In this document: positions 1 through 10,824 of the stretch, piece after piece | How positions within the stretch are numbered: the stretch's first letter is position 1 | Layout: each line of letters starts with the position of its first letter | NCBI GenBank assembly: GCA_010093605.1 | Contig: MU004185.1 | Location: 1-21,468 of the forward strand | Source of the DNA: Lophium mytilinum | Taxonomy: Eukaryota; Ascomycota; Dothideomycetes; Mytilinidiales; Mytilinidiaceae | DNA length: 21,468 nt | Reading direction: 5' to 3' | The notes under the pieces: model-generated | What the model saw: the letters and a program-made list of their open reading frames with translations, nothing else | Database searches by the model: none | Told to the model about the DNA's origin: nothing | Program-made: the position numbers and the translations under genes

Positions 1-95
1 AACCCTAACCCTAACCCTAACCCTAACCCTAACCCTAACCCTAACCCTAACCCTAACCCTAACCCTAACCCTAACCCTAACCCTAACCCTAACCC
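1..95 (+). repeat. Telomere repeat tract (CCCTAA)n
   Basis: Fifteen perfect AACCCT units followed by one imperfect AACCCC. This is the C-rich strand of the TTAGGG telomere common to filamentous fungi and animals. The run at base 1 shows that the window begins at a chromosome end, with the chromosome interior to the right. The repeat contains no CpA in its CCCTAA register, so RIP would not be expected to erode it. Confidence 0.98.
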
Positions 96-114
96 CGTGC
101 TAGCGGGCGGCCAA

Positions 115-466
115 CAGTACAGTATAGAAACATCGAGTAAAATTTCGTTACGCGTACTGTATACCTACTAGTAAGCGTACAGTATAGAAGCATCTACTAA
201 AATCCCTAGATGCGTACTGTATACCTACTATTAAGCGTATAGTATAGAAACATTTAGTAAAATTTTATTAGGCGTACTATATACGTTTATCTTAGTATAT
301 ACTATAGAAATATTTATTAAGGCTTTATTAGGCGTACCCTATACTTACACATTAGTATATAGTATAGAAACATTTCTATTAGTCTTATTAGGCGTAATAT
401 ATGTCTATATACTAGTATATAGTATAAAACACTTCTTTAAATTCTATTAAGTTTACATCTATTTTA
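115..466 (+). repeat. 60-bp subtelomeric tandem array, six units
   Basis: Units begin at about 115, 175, 235, 295, 355 and 415, exactly 60 bp apart. Each contains a motif like TACAGTATAGAAACAT near its start and a GCGTACTGTATAC-like motif in the second half; TACAGTA and TACTGTA are inverted relative to each other, so each unit can fold back on itself. The first two units, next to the telomere, keep most C and G. The later units have progressively more T and A, and the sixth is barely recognisable. No coding frame is seen. Confidence 0.93.
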
Positions 467-469
467 ATA

Positions 470-741
470 TATATTATAGTGTTCTTACTAGAAGACTTTC
501 TATAGAGATCCTTTTAATTATAAATTTATATATCTTTTTTATATATATATATTATACTAATATTTTTTATAGGGCCTTTATAGGAAGCCTTTCTATAGTA
601 ACCCTTATATTACTGCGGTAGTAATTATACTTTCTACTTACTATAGTTCTAATATGCTTCCCCTACTATAACCTAAATTAAGTAAGTATAAATAAGTTTC
701 TATTATATATCTCTCTATACTCCTAATAAGAATAATAGTTC
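470..741. other. AT-rich non-coding spacer
   Basis: Very AT-rich sequence with runs of TATA and no frame that can be followed. It holds one copy of the dispersed palindrome at 571-606. From about 735 the plus strand becomes C/T-rich, which marks the start of relic D's purine-rich 3' part on the minus strand. Confidence 0.6.
571..606. repeat. Dispersed palindrome, copy nearest the telomere
   Basis: AGGGCCTTTATAGGAAGCC followed by TTTCTATAGTAACCCTT. It matches the family's GGGCC-core-CCCT pattern, with mutated arms. No frame or splice signals surround it. Confidence 0.6.
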
Positions 742-957
742 TTATCCCCCTCCCTTATCTCTACCTCCCTCTTCCCCTCCTCTAATACCTTTCCTAACAC
801 CCCCTTCCTCCTCTCTAATACTTCTTCTAACTCTATTACTATTAACCGCGTATACTTTTCCCTTACCGCCTTCTTTCTAACTATATACCTTACTATTACT
901 ACTACCCTATTCTCCCCGTCTACTCTACTCCCCGGGAATAAACTACTTACTATAGAT

Positions 958-1090
958 AGCCCCGGCGCCAGCGCACTTAGCGCCGCCTACTAATACTCCG
1001 GCTGCGGTAGCCCTAGCTCGCTCGCCAGCGCTAGCACCCGCGCCGCCGCACTGCCCGGCAGCTGCACCGCGGCGTCCTTAGAACCCCCTG
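958..1090. other. GC-rich island spared by RIP
   Basis: About 130 bp, strongly GC-rich (GCGCCAGCGC, CGCCGCACTGCCCGGCAGC and similar) inside otherwise AT-rich mutated sequence. It lies in the 3' part of relic D. Several CpA and TpG steps survive here, unlike in the flanks. It may be sequence below the RIP length or identity threshold, or a Gly/Ala-rich stretch naturally poor in CpA. Confidence 0.65.
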
Positions 1091-1563
1091 CTATCTTCTA
1101 CTACTTCTTTGCGGACGCGGGCTTATATATAGCGGGCAGCTATCCCTATATATAGCTAGAGTACCGCCTCCCTTACTATAGCTATATAAGCCGCTTTCTT
1201 TAATAGGTAGAGCATAGCGCGGCCGCTAAAGGGGGCGTCCTCCGGGCGGTGTAAGGCCAGCAATAGCTTAGCGGAGAAGTAGGTGCCGGTTTTAAACTTA
1301 GTAAAGGTCGGGACGGAGATTTTAAAGGCTTAGTAGAATTCTATAAAAATGCTAGTAAAGTTTTCCTAGGGTTCCTTAGGGGTAGTAGTAGTAGGAGTTA
1401 GAGTTAAAGTATATTTTTTAGTTTTACTAGGGGTGGAGACTATACCTAAGGCTTTAAGAGAGGAGAGGAGGGCAAGGCTAAGAGTAGAGGCGGCTTCTTT
1501 AGCTTCTTTCTTAGAGGTAAAGGGGCTAGTAGTAGTAAGGGAGTAGGGGGAGCTAGCAGCATA

Positions 1564-1708
1564 GAGGGTTAGAGTACAGTTCTAGAAGAGTAGGGAGGCG
1601 TTACTATTAAACAAGAAGATAGGTTAGGGGATAGTAAGGGCCTAGTAGCGCTAGATAAAGAGCTAGGTGTTTGCTAATAAGCGTATAGAGATAGAAATAG
1701 GTTAGAGA
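1564..1708. repeat. Duplicated D segment, copy 1 (partner at 2651-2795)
   Basis: About 145 bp matching 2651-2795 at a constant offset of 1,087 bp. Both read on the minus strand as NSNASLLFxNCTLTLY or NSNASLPFxNCTLALH, preceded by RLLxNTQLFIQRxQAL, where x is mainly a RIP stop. Most differences are transitions. Confidence 0.8.
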
Positions 1709-2650
1709 GTAGATTAGGCTTAGGCTCTAGCGGCGGCAACGGCGGCTTTATACTACTTCTTAAACTTATTAATACTAAGAAGGTTTTATAGCACGCTTAG
1801 GGCACCTAGAATAGAGCCTCTATATATCTAATCTATTAACGGCGGGGTAGAGTTCTAACTGCTAAGGAAAGCTACAACCTCTATCTTTCTTTTCTTCTTA
1901 AAGCTAGAAAGCGGCGTAGTAATTAAGCTTAGTATAAAGAAAGGATAAGAATAATTATTACTGCCTACGCTGGTGTATATATAAGGTTAAAGGCTAGCCT
2001 AAAAAGGCTAAGGTAGGGTGCTAGTTTAATCTATATAAGCTGGGGTAGCTATAGCTACTCTACTAGAAGTTATTCTTTAGTGCTTAGGTAGGAGAGACTC
2101 TATATTTATGCGTAGCGGGCTAAGTTTATAAGAGGTAAAGTGTATCGCCGCTTATAGTTACATAATAGAGCTGGAGCCCGTTTTAATTTCTACCCCTTAG
2201 ATAATCTACTAAACTTTACGCTCTTTACTATCTATTAGTAAATTTAAGCTAAAGTACAGAAGTCTTATTACGGTGCAACAACCTTTATGCAAGAAGGCGG
2301 TATATTAGATAATTTCTAGTTAGCCTTTTAATAATCCACATTGCAGTAGATAACGCTAGCGTAGCAACTGCACCTTAGAGTGGCTTTCTTTCTATAATGT
2401 CCGCAATTTTAGGGCTTGCAAGTTAGCAACGCGGTAGTAGTAGTAATGGAAGATAAATCTTTAGGTTTTACTATAGTAGTAAAGGGTAAACTAGTGCTAT
2501 TACTAGGGGTTAGGTCTAGAGGCTCCGCTATAGTAGAAGAAGATAAGACTAATAGTAGAAGAGTAGAGATAAAGCTATTAAAGAAGAAAATAAGAGTAAG
2601 GTAAAGTAAAAGAGTAAAGCCTATTAGATAATTTCTGCGTAGATAGCGTG

Positions 2651-2795
2651 GAGGGCTAGGGTGCAGTTCTAGAAGGGCAGGGACGCGTTACTATTAAAGG
2701 AGAAGATGGGTTAGGGGATAGCGAGGGCCTGGCAGCGCTAGATAAAGAGTTGGGTGTTTACTAATAAGCGCGTAGAGATAGGGATAGATTAGAGC
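2651..2795 (-). pseudogene. Second copy of an internal D segment
   Basis: A 145-bp stretch, about 50 codons on the minus strand, homologous to the middle of relic D (1564-1708). It keeps NSNASLPF and NTQLFI blocks and is less mutated than copy 1 (CCCTGCCC, TGCACC retained). Its frame is not that of the upstream end of D at 2640, so it is a separate fragment: either a partial tandem duplication or the remnant of another family member. It sits just beyond the last readable codons of relic E. Confidence 0.65.
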
Positions 2796-2869
2796 ACTGC
2801 TGCTCCCGTCTAAGGTTTAGATTTAGGAGTAGATTAGGCCCTGCTGCTTCCGCTCTCTAGCTATAGCCT

Positions 2870-3715
2870 TAAACCTTATTTATACAGCCCTTACCTTCTT
2901 CTCTTCTATATTAATCCGCAAGCGCAGAAGCTCCTTATTCTTAGAATTATTCTTAAAAAACTTGTAGTATCTAGGCTGCTTATAAGGCCGGGCTTAATCT
3001 TAATACTAGGCTTAATCTTTATGTTAACTTCGTCGGCTGGTTTAGGCTTAATATTAATATTAGACTTAGAAGGTGGGGCGCTGTCTCTAGTAGCTTAGAA
3101 TAGGGGGTTAGCATAGTTATAGAGAGTTTAAGACTTAGTTATAGTAGGCTGCATATTAAGAGCAGTATTAGTAGGCGTGCCTAGGCTATTACTAAAGAGG
3201 GAACCTCCATTTTAATTCTAGATAGTTGCAAGAAGTGCTTCTCTCTAGGCACAGATGCAGGTAGGGTCGGCAGTGTCCTCCGCAGTAAGCGGTTTAGTCG
3301 TGTAGGGTTAGTCTATATTAGCTAGCTTAGGAGTTATTTTAGAAATAAATAATAAGGACTCCTCTCTAGCGTTTTGTGCGGTAAGATCTGCGGCATTGCT
3401 GGGTGTATTAGGGTTAAAAAGAGGGTTCTAAGTAATAGTACCCGAGCCCATTAGTATGCCTGTTATAGCGGTGCCATTCTTAGCGTACTGCTCTTCTAAG
3501 TTAGTTACATGGGTATTTCTATAGCCTGCCGGCTTTAAAACTTTACGCACTATTAATCTATCTCTCTAAAGTGCTTTAAATGCAATTAAGAGTCTCTCCC
3601 GTGCTAGTTCTAGCTGTTAGTTTGCCTATAGCTATAGTATAGAGAGGAATAAGCTAAAGAAGTAAGAAAAGAGAGGAAGAGTAAATTAGGCGGGCGCTAA
3701 AGCAACGCAGGGTAT
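2870..3715 (-). pseudogene. Relic E: RIP-degraded gene, unrecognised
   Basis: A minus-strand frame readable for over 200 codons, interrupted only by TAA/TAG. It begins with a helical, charged segment (LELARERLLIAFKAL then RDRLIVRKVLK), continues through NGTAITGILMGSGTI and a polar Thr/Ser/Pro/Asn-rich region, then a Lys/Ile/Pro-rich stretch (INIKPKPADEVNIKIKP). Near 2985 the best frame shifts by one, to a basic Lys/Arg-rich tail (YKFFKNNSKNKELLRLR), which suggests an indel or a lost intron. A low-complexity charged protein of this kind would fit a Gag-like or DNA-binding transposon protein, but no diagnostic motif is visible. The start codon is not identified. Confidence 0.6.
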
Positions 3716-3888
3716 AGTTACGTAAACTGTATATTATAGGGACCTACTAGTTCCGCCTAAGGTAAAATATATATATAGTATAGTAATAAAATAAAACTCT
3801 TAGAGCTACCATTTATGTATAGTATATAGAGTTAACCTTTAAAGGTTAATTATAAGTATAGGTATAATATAAGTAGTTAGCACGTAAT

Positions 3889-4962
3889 ATGCTAAGATTA
3901 ATAGAAACTAGCGCATTAAACCTTTTTCTAACTACTATCTATCCCTTATAGTATAGCAGCAGCCCACGCATAATACTATACGCAAGTCTTAATTAGTATA
4001 CTATATACATCCTTCCTAGAGCGTTCTAGCAGATATTTATAAGATAAGAAGCGGCCTAACCTAATATAGAGACGGCTGCAACCCTAAACTAGGCTAAAGT
4101 ATATAAAATATAGCCCGGCACACTAAGGTTAACGCGCAGCAGCACAGCAACTCTAAATGCTAAGGATGACGTTCGGCAGGGGTAGATATATCTACGTCTG
4201 CCCGATATATATATCCTAATAGAGCGGTTAGCTTCTCCTCTTACCACACCTAATACCCTATCTAGGCGCAAGGTTACAAATGCCACCCTAGATTTGGTTG
4301 CAAGAAGGAAGCTTATACAGCTAAAGCGCTTATTAAGACGGCTATAAGAATAGAAGCAAAGGAAAATACTAGAATAAAAGAGCAGTTCTATTTATAATAT
4401 AGAGACTATTTATAACTGCAAGAAGAAGGAAAGTTATATTAAAAGCGATAAATGGTAAGACTGTAACCCCTTAAGGATTACTATCCTTACTAATAATAAG
4501 CAGGTCTAAATACATCGCCAATAAACTAGAAAGTACAACTGCGATACCTAAATTGCCTTCCGCCGCCTAGCATGCTAAAGACTTAACAACAATATATGCA
4601 AATAACTCTTCTTCTAGTTAGTTTAGGCATTATATAATAATACACGCTTTAGGGAACTATAGGTAGAATAAAGTTATATACAGCGTATTAATAGATAGGG
4701 TCTATAGAGAGGACTTAGCCTAGCTGTATAACTAATATTAGTAAAGAGGGTTAAATTGCAGGGTATATAATAGTAGATTCTTTACTATAAAAAAGATAGG
4801 GAGCACATATTAATAGTGCAGATATAACAGAGCAGTATTAGAATATAATTACCCTCCCTAACTATATAAACTATAGCGGATAAGACCGCCCCCTATAATA
4901 TAGATAAATAAAATAAATATTATATTATATATAAGATACGCAAGGCATAGTTATAGTGGTGA
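3889..4962 (+). pseudogene. Relic F: plus-strand RIP-degraded gene, unrecognised
   Basis: This is the only long plus-strand frame. It runs from an ATG at 3889 to a TGA at 4960-4962, 358 codons, with internal stops only of TAA/TAG type. Readable blocks include LRLPDIYILIERLASPL, a strongly basic helical stretch (RRKLIQLKRLLRRL) around residues 140-155, and ESYIKSDKW with NPLRITILTN around residues 190-210. Several Cys codons (TGC) probably replace Arg CGC. The basic central region suggests nucleic-acid binding, but the family is not recognised. It diverges from relic E (gap 3716-3888) and converges on relic A. Confidence 0.6.
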
Positions 4963-5169
4963 ATATTACGCTATATTCTATAGTTAAGTAAGCCGCTATC
5001 TAGAGGCTAAATATAAACTAGGAAATTTTAAGGGTATAAAGTATACTACTACTATAGAGCAGTGCTAACTATTAGGGGGTAGGGGATGGAACGCAAGTAA
5101 GAAATTAGAATAGTAAAAAGTTGGCAGTACTAAGTAAGTAGGTGCAAACTAATAGCAAGAAAAGTAGTC

Positions 5170-5287
5170 CTAATTAGAACCGTTAGAAAGAAAAAGAAAA
5201 AGATATTAAGAGATACTAAACTAAATCTAAAAAGTAGAATAAGGGCCCCTACGGGAAGCCTTTCTATAAAGACCCTACTAGTTATAC
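5170..5287 (-). other. Relic A intron 7 (probable), with palindrome
   Basis: Donor AAG|GTATAA at 5287; polypyrimidine tract, branch-like TTTCTAAC and acceptor TTCTAATTAG at 5170; 118 nt. Palindrome at 5241-5276. What follows 5170 does not clearly continue the protein, so the 3' acceptor and final exon are uncertain. Confidence 0.55.
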
Positions 5288-6090
5288 CTTACTATTAGAC
5301 TTCTCCGGCGCTATGCTAGTTCCCTTTAATTTACTACCATCCTCTTTACTATTAGGGTCGGTATCTGCACCTAATGCCGCGGGTGGTCGGCCGACGTTAG
5401 AATTATTCTTCCGCCTGCGTAGGTCTATTTTTGGTCTAGTAGAGTTTGCAGACTTCTACGCGGCAGCTTTCTTCTTAGCAGCCTTCCTTTCGCGCTAAGG
5501 GCGCTACTTAGTAATCTCTTTCTTTATTATATACTTATACGGACGATATATAAGGGATTTAGATATAGGGTCTTTCTTAGCTGCTTTATCCTTCTTTATA
5601 GTAGGCTTCTTTTTTGCGCCTTAGCGCTTCCAACTCTTATTAGTATTGCTAGAGGATATAGTCTTTAGGGTTGGCTGCAAGGCCCCTTCTATAAATTCTA
5701 GCGGGTTATCTAAGTTACTACTATAGTTGCTATTACGCTTAAAGGCAACTTTAGATGGTATAGTAGTAAAATCCGGGTAATTATTAAGATACTCCCCGTT
5801 TTACTTATTAGTCTTAGACGGGACGTTCTCTATATTAACGTCGGGGGTTTTAATATTCTTCTTATTCTGCTTATTATCTATATTAATATTAGCTTTTAGT
5901 AGTAAATAAAAAACTAGATCATCTATAGAATCCTGCGAGGAGATAGTAGATATTTCGCGCTGCCTCTTCTTCTATATATTAGGCAACGGGACGGGGTCTA
6001 TAGAAGGGGTCCTAATAAGGCGTCTATTAAAGGTGCTAAGAGGGCTAGAAGGTAGGGTTAAAGTAGGTTAACGGGTGGAAGTAGGAGCTG

Positions 6091-6182
6091 CTATAATAGT
6101 TAGCACTTAAGCAATATAATAGGCGATACTAAAGGGCCCTAGCAGGAAGGCTTTCTAAAAAGGCCCTAGAATGAATTCTTAC
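6091..6182 (-). other. Relic A intron 6, with palindrome
   Basis: Donor G|GTAAGA at 6182; branch GTGCTAAC and acceptor TATTATAG at 6091; 92 nt, phase 1. Palindrome at 6131-6168. The frame continues as AAPTSTR into the Lys/Asn-rich tail. Confidence 0.85.
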
Positions 6183-6551
6183 CTATATACTTTACAAGAA
6201 ATAAAGTATTATTCTTATACTCTTTACCTTTAGAGTTATTACTATTTAGCCTACTAAAAGGGTTATCGCCGTTTATATTACTAAAAATAGCGGGTACTTA
6301 ACGCAAAGGGTTACGCTCCGGCCTATGTTAATGGATAAAAGGGGTATAAGCATTTCTAGTAGCGCTCTTTATAGGGGTGGGCATATTAGATTTAGTAGAA
6401 TCTAAGTCTTTAACTATAATAGTAGACTTAGGGTTAGGCTTGCGCTTCTTAATAGCAGCCGCTGGTATAGTACTAGCTTTACGCTTCTACTTTAAAGCTT
6501 TACTATTTTATTGCTCTAGCGTCTTTAGCTTTAGCTTTAGGGTGGCTTTTA

Positions 6552-6639
6552 CTATAAAACACGAATTAGCAAAGTATAAAGAGGCAAGTAGGGCCCTAGC
6601 AGGAAGCCTTCCCGCTAGAACCTATAAGGGCGAACTTAC
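6552..6639 (-). other. Relic A intron 5, with palindrome
   Basis: Donor A|GTAAGT at 6639; branch-like TTTGCTAAT and acceptor TTTATAG at 6552; 88 nt, phase 1. Palindrome at 6590-6623 with an AGGAAGCCTTCCC core. Confidence 0.8.
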
Positions 6640-8042
6640 TGCTTGCAGGATAACGCTTAAGCCTTAAACCTAGCTTATTAACACGCGGTTTCTTAGGCGC
6701 TCTACTTGCACCCTTCTCCTACTCTTCTTCTAATTCCAATTTGGTGAATTCGTACGCTTATTCTTCTTAGAACTTATTACTAAACCCACTAGACTAAAAA
6801 GTTATATTGCCTCGCGTAAGGGTTATTAGAAATATAAGGATATCTTATAGGGAGTTAAAGCGCTTAATATATAATTCTACCGGCATATTTAAAATATCTA
6901 TTTCGCCTATAATAAGGCGGGGTGTAATGCTCTTATTATTATAGGTTACCTACGCATACTGGCTATCTAGGGTTAGCTTTTCCTTAGAGGTCCCCTCCAC
7001 CTTAATCTAGTTAGTGTTTAACGCAGCAGTAAGACTAGGAAGCGCTATCTACACCTAGCGCGAGAGAGTAAAGGCATTAAATGTGTCCTGGATAAAGAAC
7101 GCAGTTACTATAATAGTAAACTTCTGGCTAATCCTATATAAACGCGCTATTATTTACTTCTTAATCTAAATAGAGCCTGTAGGGTTAAAAAGATATATAT
7201 TATAGTAAGTAGACTATAGATTAAGCCTAGCTCTATTAGCCTGGTAACTAGTAATAAGGATCTTTACTTTAGAGTTAGGGTCGTTAAACACTAAGATAAG
7301 GTTGTCCCGGTTAGTAGTAGAGAGATTAGAGGCTAATATATAAGCATCTATTTTATAATAGTTAATAATCTTAGCAAGAATTATTTACTTATCCAGGTAG
7401 TTAGTCTAGATAATAACCTTCTCTATACGCTTAATAACGTTGTTAGCTAAATAGTATAGTAGTATAGCCACTTTAGGGGCATTATAGATAAAAAGGGCGA
7501 CAATATAATAAAAGGATGCGGACTTTACTTTAAAGTCTTTTTAATTAGGGTTAGTTTAGACGTTCTTATTCCGGGCAATTTACTTTATTATGCCTCGCAA
7601 AACGTCTATTTCCTTTAACTAGTGACCGCCATTATTCTTAAGAGGGATAATTTTCGGGCCGTCCTTAATCTTATTGCCTTCTAAATCTAAAACCTTCTCT
7701 TGCGGATATACTATTATGGCGCGCTTAGAGTAGACTAAAAATGGCGCAGTACTTATAAGGTTAAAAGCACGCATAGAGCATGCGTTAAATGCATAGGTGC
7801 GCTAGCCTACGCGGTTCTTAGTAGGAACTATTAATAACTTAAGGTAGGCTGGCGATTTATTGGCATAGATAATATGGCCTAGTTTTATAGGCTGTAGCTT
7901 AATTACTCGCGTAACTAACCGCGGAAGTAATTCTCTAATTCGGGTGGCAGGATTAGTAGAATTATTTAGGCATGTAGAAGGGTATAAGCAAGTAATTATA
8001 TACTTGCTAAAAATTAAGCGCAAATAAAGCCCCTGTATAATC

Positions 8043-8136
8043 CTGGAGAAATATTAGAAAATTAAAGTAAATAAGAGGAGAGATAAGGGCCCTGGCTAGA
8101 AGCCTTTCTACTAGGGCCCTTTATATAATAACTTAC
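8043..8136 (-). other. Relic A intron 4, with palindrome
   Basis: Donor CC|GTAAGT at 8136; pyrimidine-rich tract, TTCTAAT branch-like site and TCTCCAG acceptor at 8043; 94 nt, phase 2. The palindrome at 8085-8122 is the best-preserved copy, with AAGGGCCCT on one side and AGGGCCCTT on the other. One flank of the core reads GGCTTCTAGCC, a variant shared with the copy at 11622-11657. Confidence 0.85.
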
Positions 8137-8864
8137 GGGTTAAATAAAGGCAGAATAAAATTTTTAAAAGCCTTGCGTGTATACTAGAAAATTATACCTA
8201 AATAGTTATTAGGAAGCTTAAACGGATTATTAGTACCCGGAATAAACTTAGCTTTACCGGGTTTTAAGCAGTACGTGCGGAATTATAGATGCTTATCTCT
8301 TAGTTCTATAAAAGATATATAAGCAGGCATATTAGTAATGCCTATATATAGCGGGGTTCTACTATAGAGCATAGTAAAGTCTAAGTAAAGCTATAACGCA
8401 GTTAGGTGGAGGTTTACTTAGTTGCTTTTAATAAGCTAGCACTTGTCTATAAATTGGACGTTAAAACAGCCACTTAAGAGACCGGGCTAGGTGGAGCTTA
8501 GGCGATATTTAACCTAATTCTTTAGCTTAGTAAGATTATTGTTGCTATACTACTTTAATGCGGGCTAGGGACCGTGCCAACCGGCCATTACCTAATAGCT
8601 GGCAATTACGATGCTCTTAGTATTTACCTTATTTTTAGTATTAAATAAGGGATGGTCCCTGGTTAAGGTGTTATATAGAAACGTAGCGCTATAGAAAGCA
8701 ACTTAGCCCTTTAATAAATAGATGTAGAGCTTAAGTTTAGAACTAAACTTTGCAAGTTTATTCGCTATTTAGTGTACTAAAACGGAAGGCACAAGAAAAA
8801 GGAAGGGCTTCGCCGGCCCGGGGTCTTTCTTATCTATAACTTTGCGCTGGCGCTTAGTAATAAG

Positions 8865-8954
8865 CTATAATTAAATTAGTAGATGCTAAGAGAAACTATT
8901 AGGGGGGTAGTAGAAAGGCTTTCTATTAATACTCTTTAAAGAGAAATTGCTTAC
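8865..8954 (-). other. Relic A intron 3, with palindrome
   Basis: Donor TAT|GTAAGC at 8954; branch-like TACTAAT and acceptor TTATAG at 8865; 90 nt, phase 0. Removing it joins ATLIRY (after motif I) to LITKRQRK and on to motif Ia in one frame. Palindrome at 8901-8937, arms strongly mutated. Confidence 0.8.
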
Positions 8955-10662
8955 ATATCTAATAAGGGTAGCCATTAAAAATATCTTTCTAATACTAACC
9001 TTATCTATAATTAAAGCCCTACTAAGAAAGCCTTTCTATATAATATAGTATATATAGTAAGCCCTAGTAATCTACTACCACCTTAAGTAAATATTGCCAT
9101 TTATTATAATAAGGCGGGGTTTCTAATAGTTATAAATGCGTAGGGCCTTTATTACTTCTTTTAGGTTATCTAGCTAATAGGCTTTATTAGTTATTAGAAG
9201 GCGGAGTATACTCTATATTGTAAGATCTACCGCGGTTAGTATAGTAAAGGGGATAATATTCTTTACATTAATAGCGGTAGCCCTTATATTAGCCTCCATA
9301 TCTTAGGCATGTTTAATACTGTCTAGATTAGCATACTTGTCCTTATTTAGATCTACAGCGCGCATATTTAGGTGCTATTTAACGGTATATATAAAATCTC
9401 CTGCTATCTATCTAATTACCCGATATGCGTTGTATTAAAACTTTAACGAGTTCTAGTTAATTATTGCTCCGGTGCGCTTAGCATGCATAATTACTAACTT
9501 AAGCTCCTGTTTTATAGTGCCGGTGATGTACTTAGCACTAGTAATATTAACGTTGCCTTTCTTCTTATTAACTAGGTTTGCAGCAATTTCCTCTTTAGAT
9601 AACCCCTAGATAGGGTTGTCTGCGTTAACCTCTATATTAATGGCCGCGAGTTCCTCCTTAGTAAAATAAGAGGGCAACTGCCGACAGGGAGGCCTAGAAG
9701 GGCCTTAACGGAAAGGCTTCCTATTAATATTCTTACTACTATAAGCAATGGTTTTGGCCGGGGTCTTAGGTGCCGGTGCTAGACTAAGCTTTATTTTTTA
9801 AAGAATATTCTATATCTTAATTTAGTTCTTAGTACAGGCGGTTCTACTAGCTTAAGACGGGCCACTCTTAAACTCTATATTTTTCTTTAATTTAAAGAAG
9901 ATTCTAAGCGCTTTATTATTAGTAATATTAGCGCGGTTGTGCAAAAACCCACTAAACCGCTTCCGGTAGTAATTAAAGCATTAACTAATAAATTAAGCTG
10001 CCTAATCCACGGGTTTGTAGTTATCCGTCTTAGGCTAAGAAGTAGTATATCGCTGCAGATTATGCAACTTGCCAGTCTTAAAAGCGTTTAGAATAGTAGT
10101 AAAACTGGCCCCTTAATCCTAACTATGCATAGCGCGCTTTAGGTCTAAATACCTATCCTTATACTTATTCTAAATTGCTTAGAAATTAGGCTTAGCTAGA
10201 ATTACTTTAAGTTCTGCTTTTATTTAACTATAAAGCTTGGCTAACTTTATTCTACTAGCATACAGCGTGTTTACTAAGGCCTATAACTTCTCTAACTCTT
10301 TATCTTTTCTAGTACTAGTAACTAGCGCTTAAAGCTTCTCCTGCTCTTTATTAGAGTTCTTAGGGATATTAGAGTTATTACTATAGTTATCGCTATCTAG
10401 ATAAACTACTTTACTATTTGCTAATGTAAGCGTCTCCGGATCTATTATAGTGGCCGGCTAATCGCGCTTTAAATTAACATGGGCATTAACCCTTAATTTA
10501 GTAACTAGTAGGGAGGTAGAATTTAGATCTTCTAGCACTTTAGAAGAAGTAGATTATTTCTTATAGCTATCTACTAGGTTAGTTGCAGGTAATATGCGCA
10601 GGAATGCAACCTTTACTACTACTTTGCTAGGGTCCCTATTACTTAAGGTATTTATAGCTAGT

Positions 10663-10753
10663 CTATTAATATGTTAGCTTATTTTAAATAATAGAAGAAA
10701 GAAGGCAGGCAAAGGGCCCTAGTAGGAAGGCTTTCTGCCAAGACCCTTTGCAC
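10663..10753 (-). other. Relic A intron 2, with full palindrome
   Basis: Donor GTGCAA (weak) at 10753; branch-like GCTAAC and acceptor TTAATAG at 10663; 91 nt, phase 2 on both sides. The palindrome occupies 10711-10749, with AAAGGGCCCTAGTAGG and CCAAGACCCTTT as arms in plus orientation. Confidence 0.65.
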
Positions 10754-10824
10754 TATGCCGGGTATTTTTAGTATTATTATTTTCTCGACATTTTCTACCG
10801 CCGCATCTTTAAAATTAAGGCAGA

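Larger units (their letters stand above)
742..2640 (-). pseudogene. Relic D: RIP-degraded gene, unrecognised
   Basis: On the minus strand a single frame runs about 630 codons without an evident indel. Its many stops are TAA or TAG, as expected from RIP of Gln and Trp codons. Readable pieces include VQLLRQRYLLQCGLLKG near 2390-2300 (Q read for stop codons), a KKKRK-type basic patch near 1890, an Ala-rich stretch near 1740, a Thr-rich linker near 1400, and FTKFKTGTYFSAKLLLALHR near 1300-1240. Below about 1140 two frames are open over GC-rich sequence, one Gly/Ala-rich and one Ala/Leu-rich, so the C-terminus and true end are uncertain. Neither the start codon nor the family is recognised; it shows no RecQ or other helicase motifs that I can see. 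It is transcribed toward the telomere. Confidence 0.55.

Noticed and set aside
2416-2604. 62-codon plus-strand frame rich in Val and Lys.
   Set aside because: Antisense to relic D, where the minus-strand frame is continuous over a much longer distance.
6377-6667. 96-codon plus-strand frame.
   Set aside because: It is antisense to relic A exons 5-6 and spans intron 5 of that gene. It is open only because the opposite strand is Lys-rich.
9006-9045. Palindrome-like sequence before motif I as another intron.
   Set aside because: No usable donor is present, and the sequence reads KGFLSRALIIDKV directly into the Walker A motif, as SNF2 proteins do.
9632-9736. An eighth palindrome-bearing intron in relic A (GTAAGAATATT donor, TATAG acceptor, 105 nt).
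   Set aside because: The frame is open straight through, and the length is a multiple of three, so splicing cannot be told from coding. KEELAAINIE within it looks like protein. Left as coding with a palindrome-like stretch.
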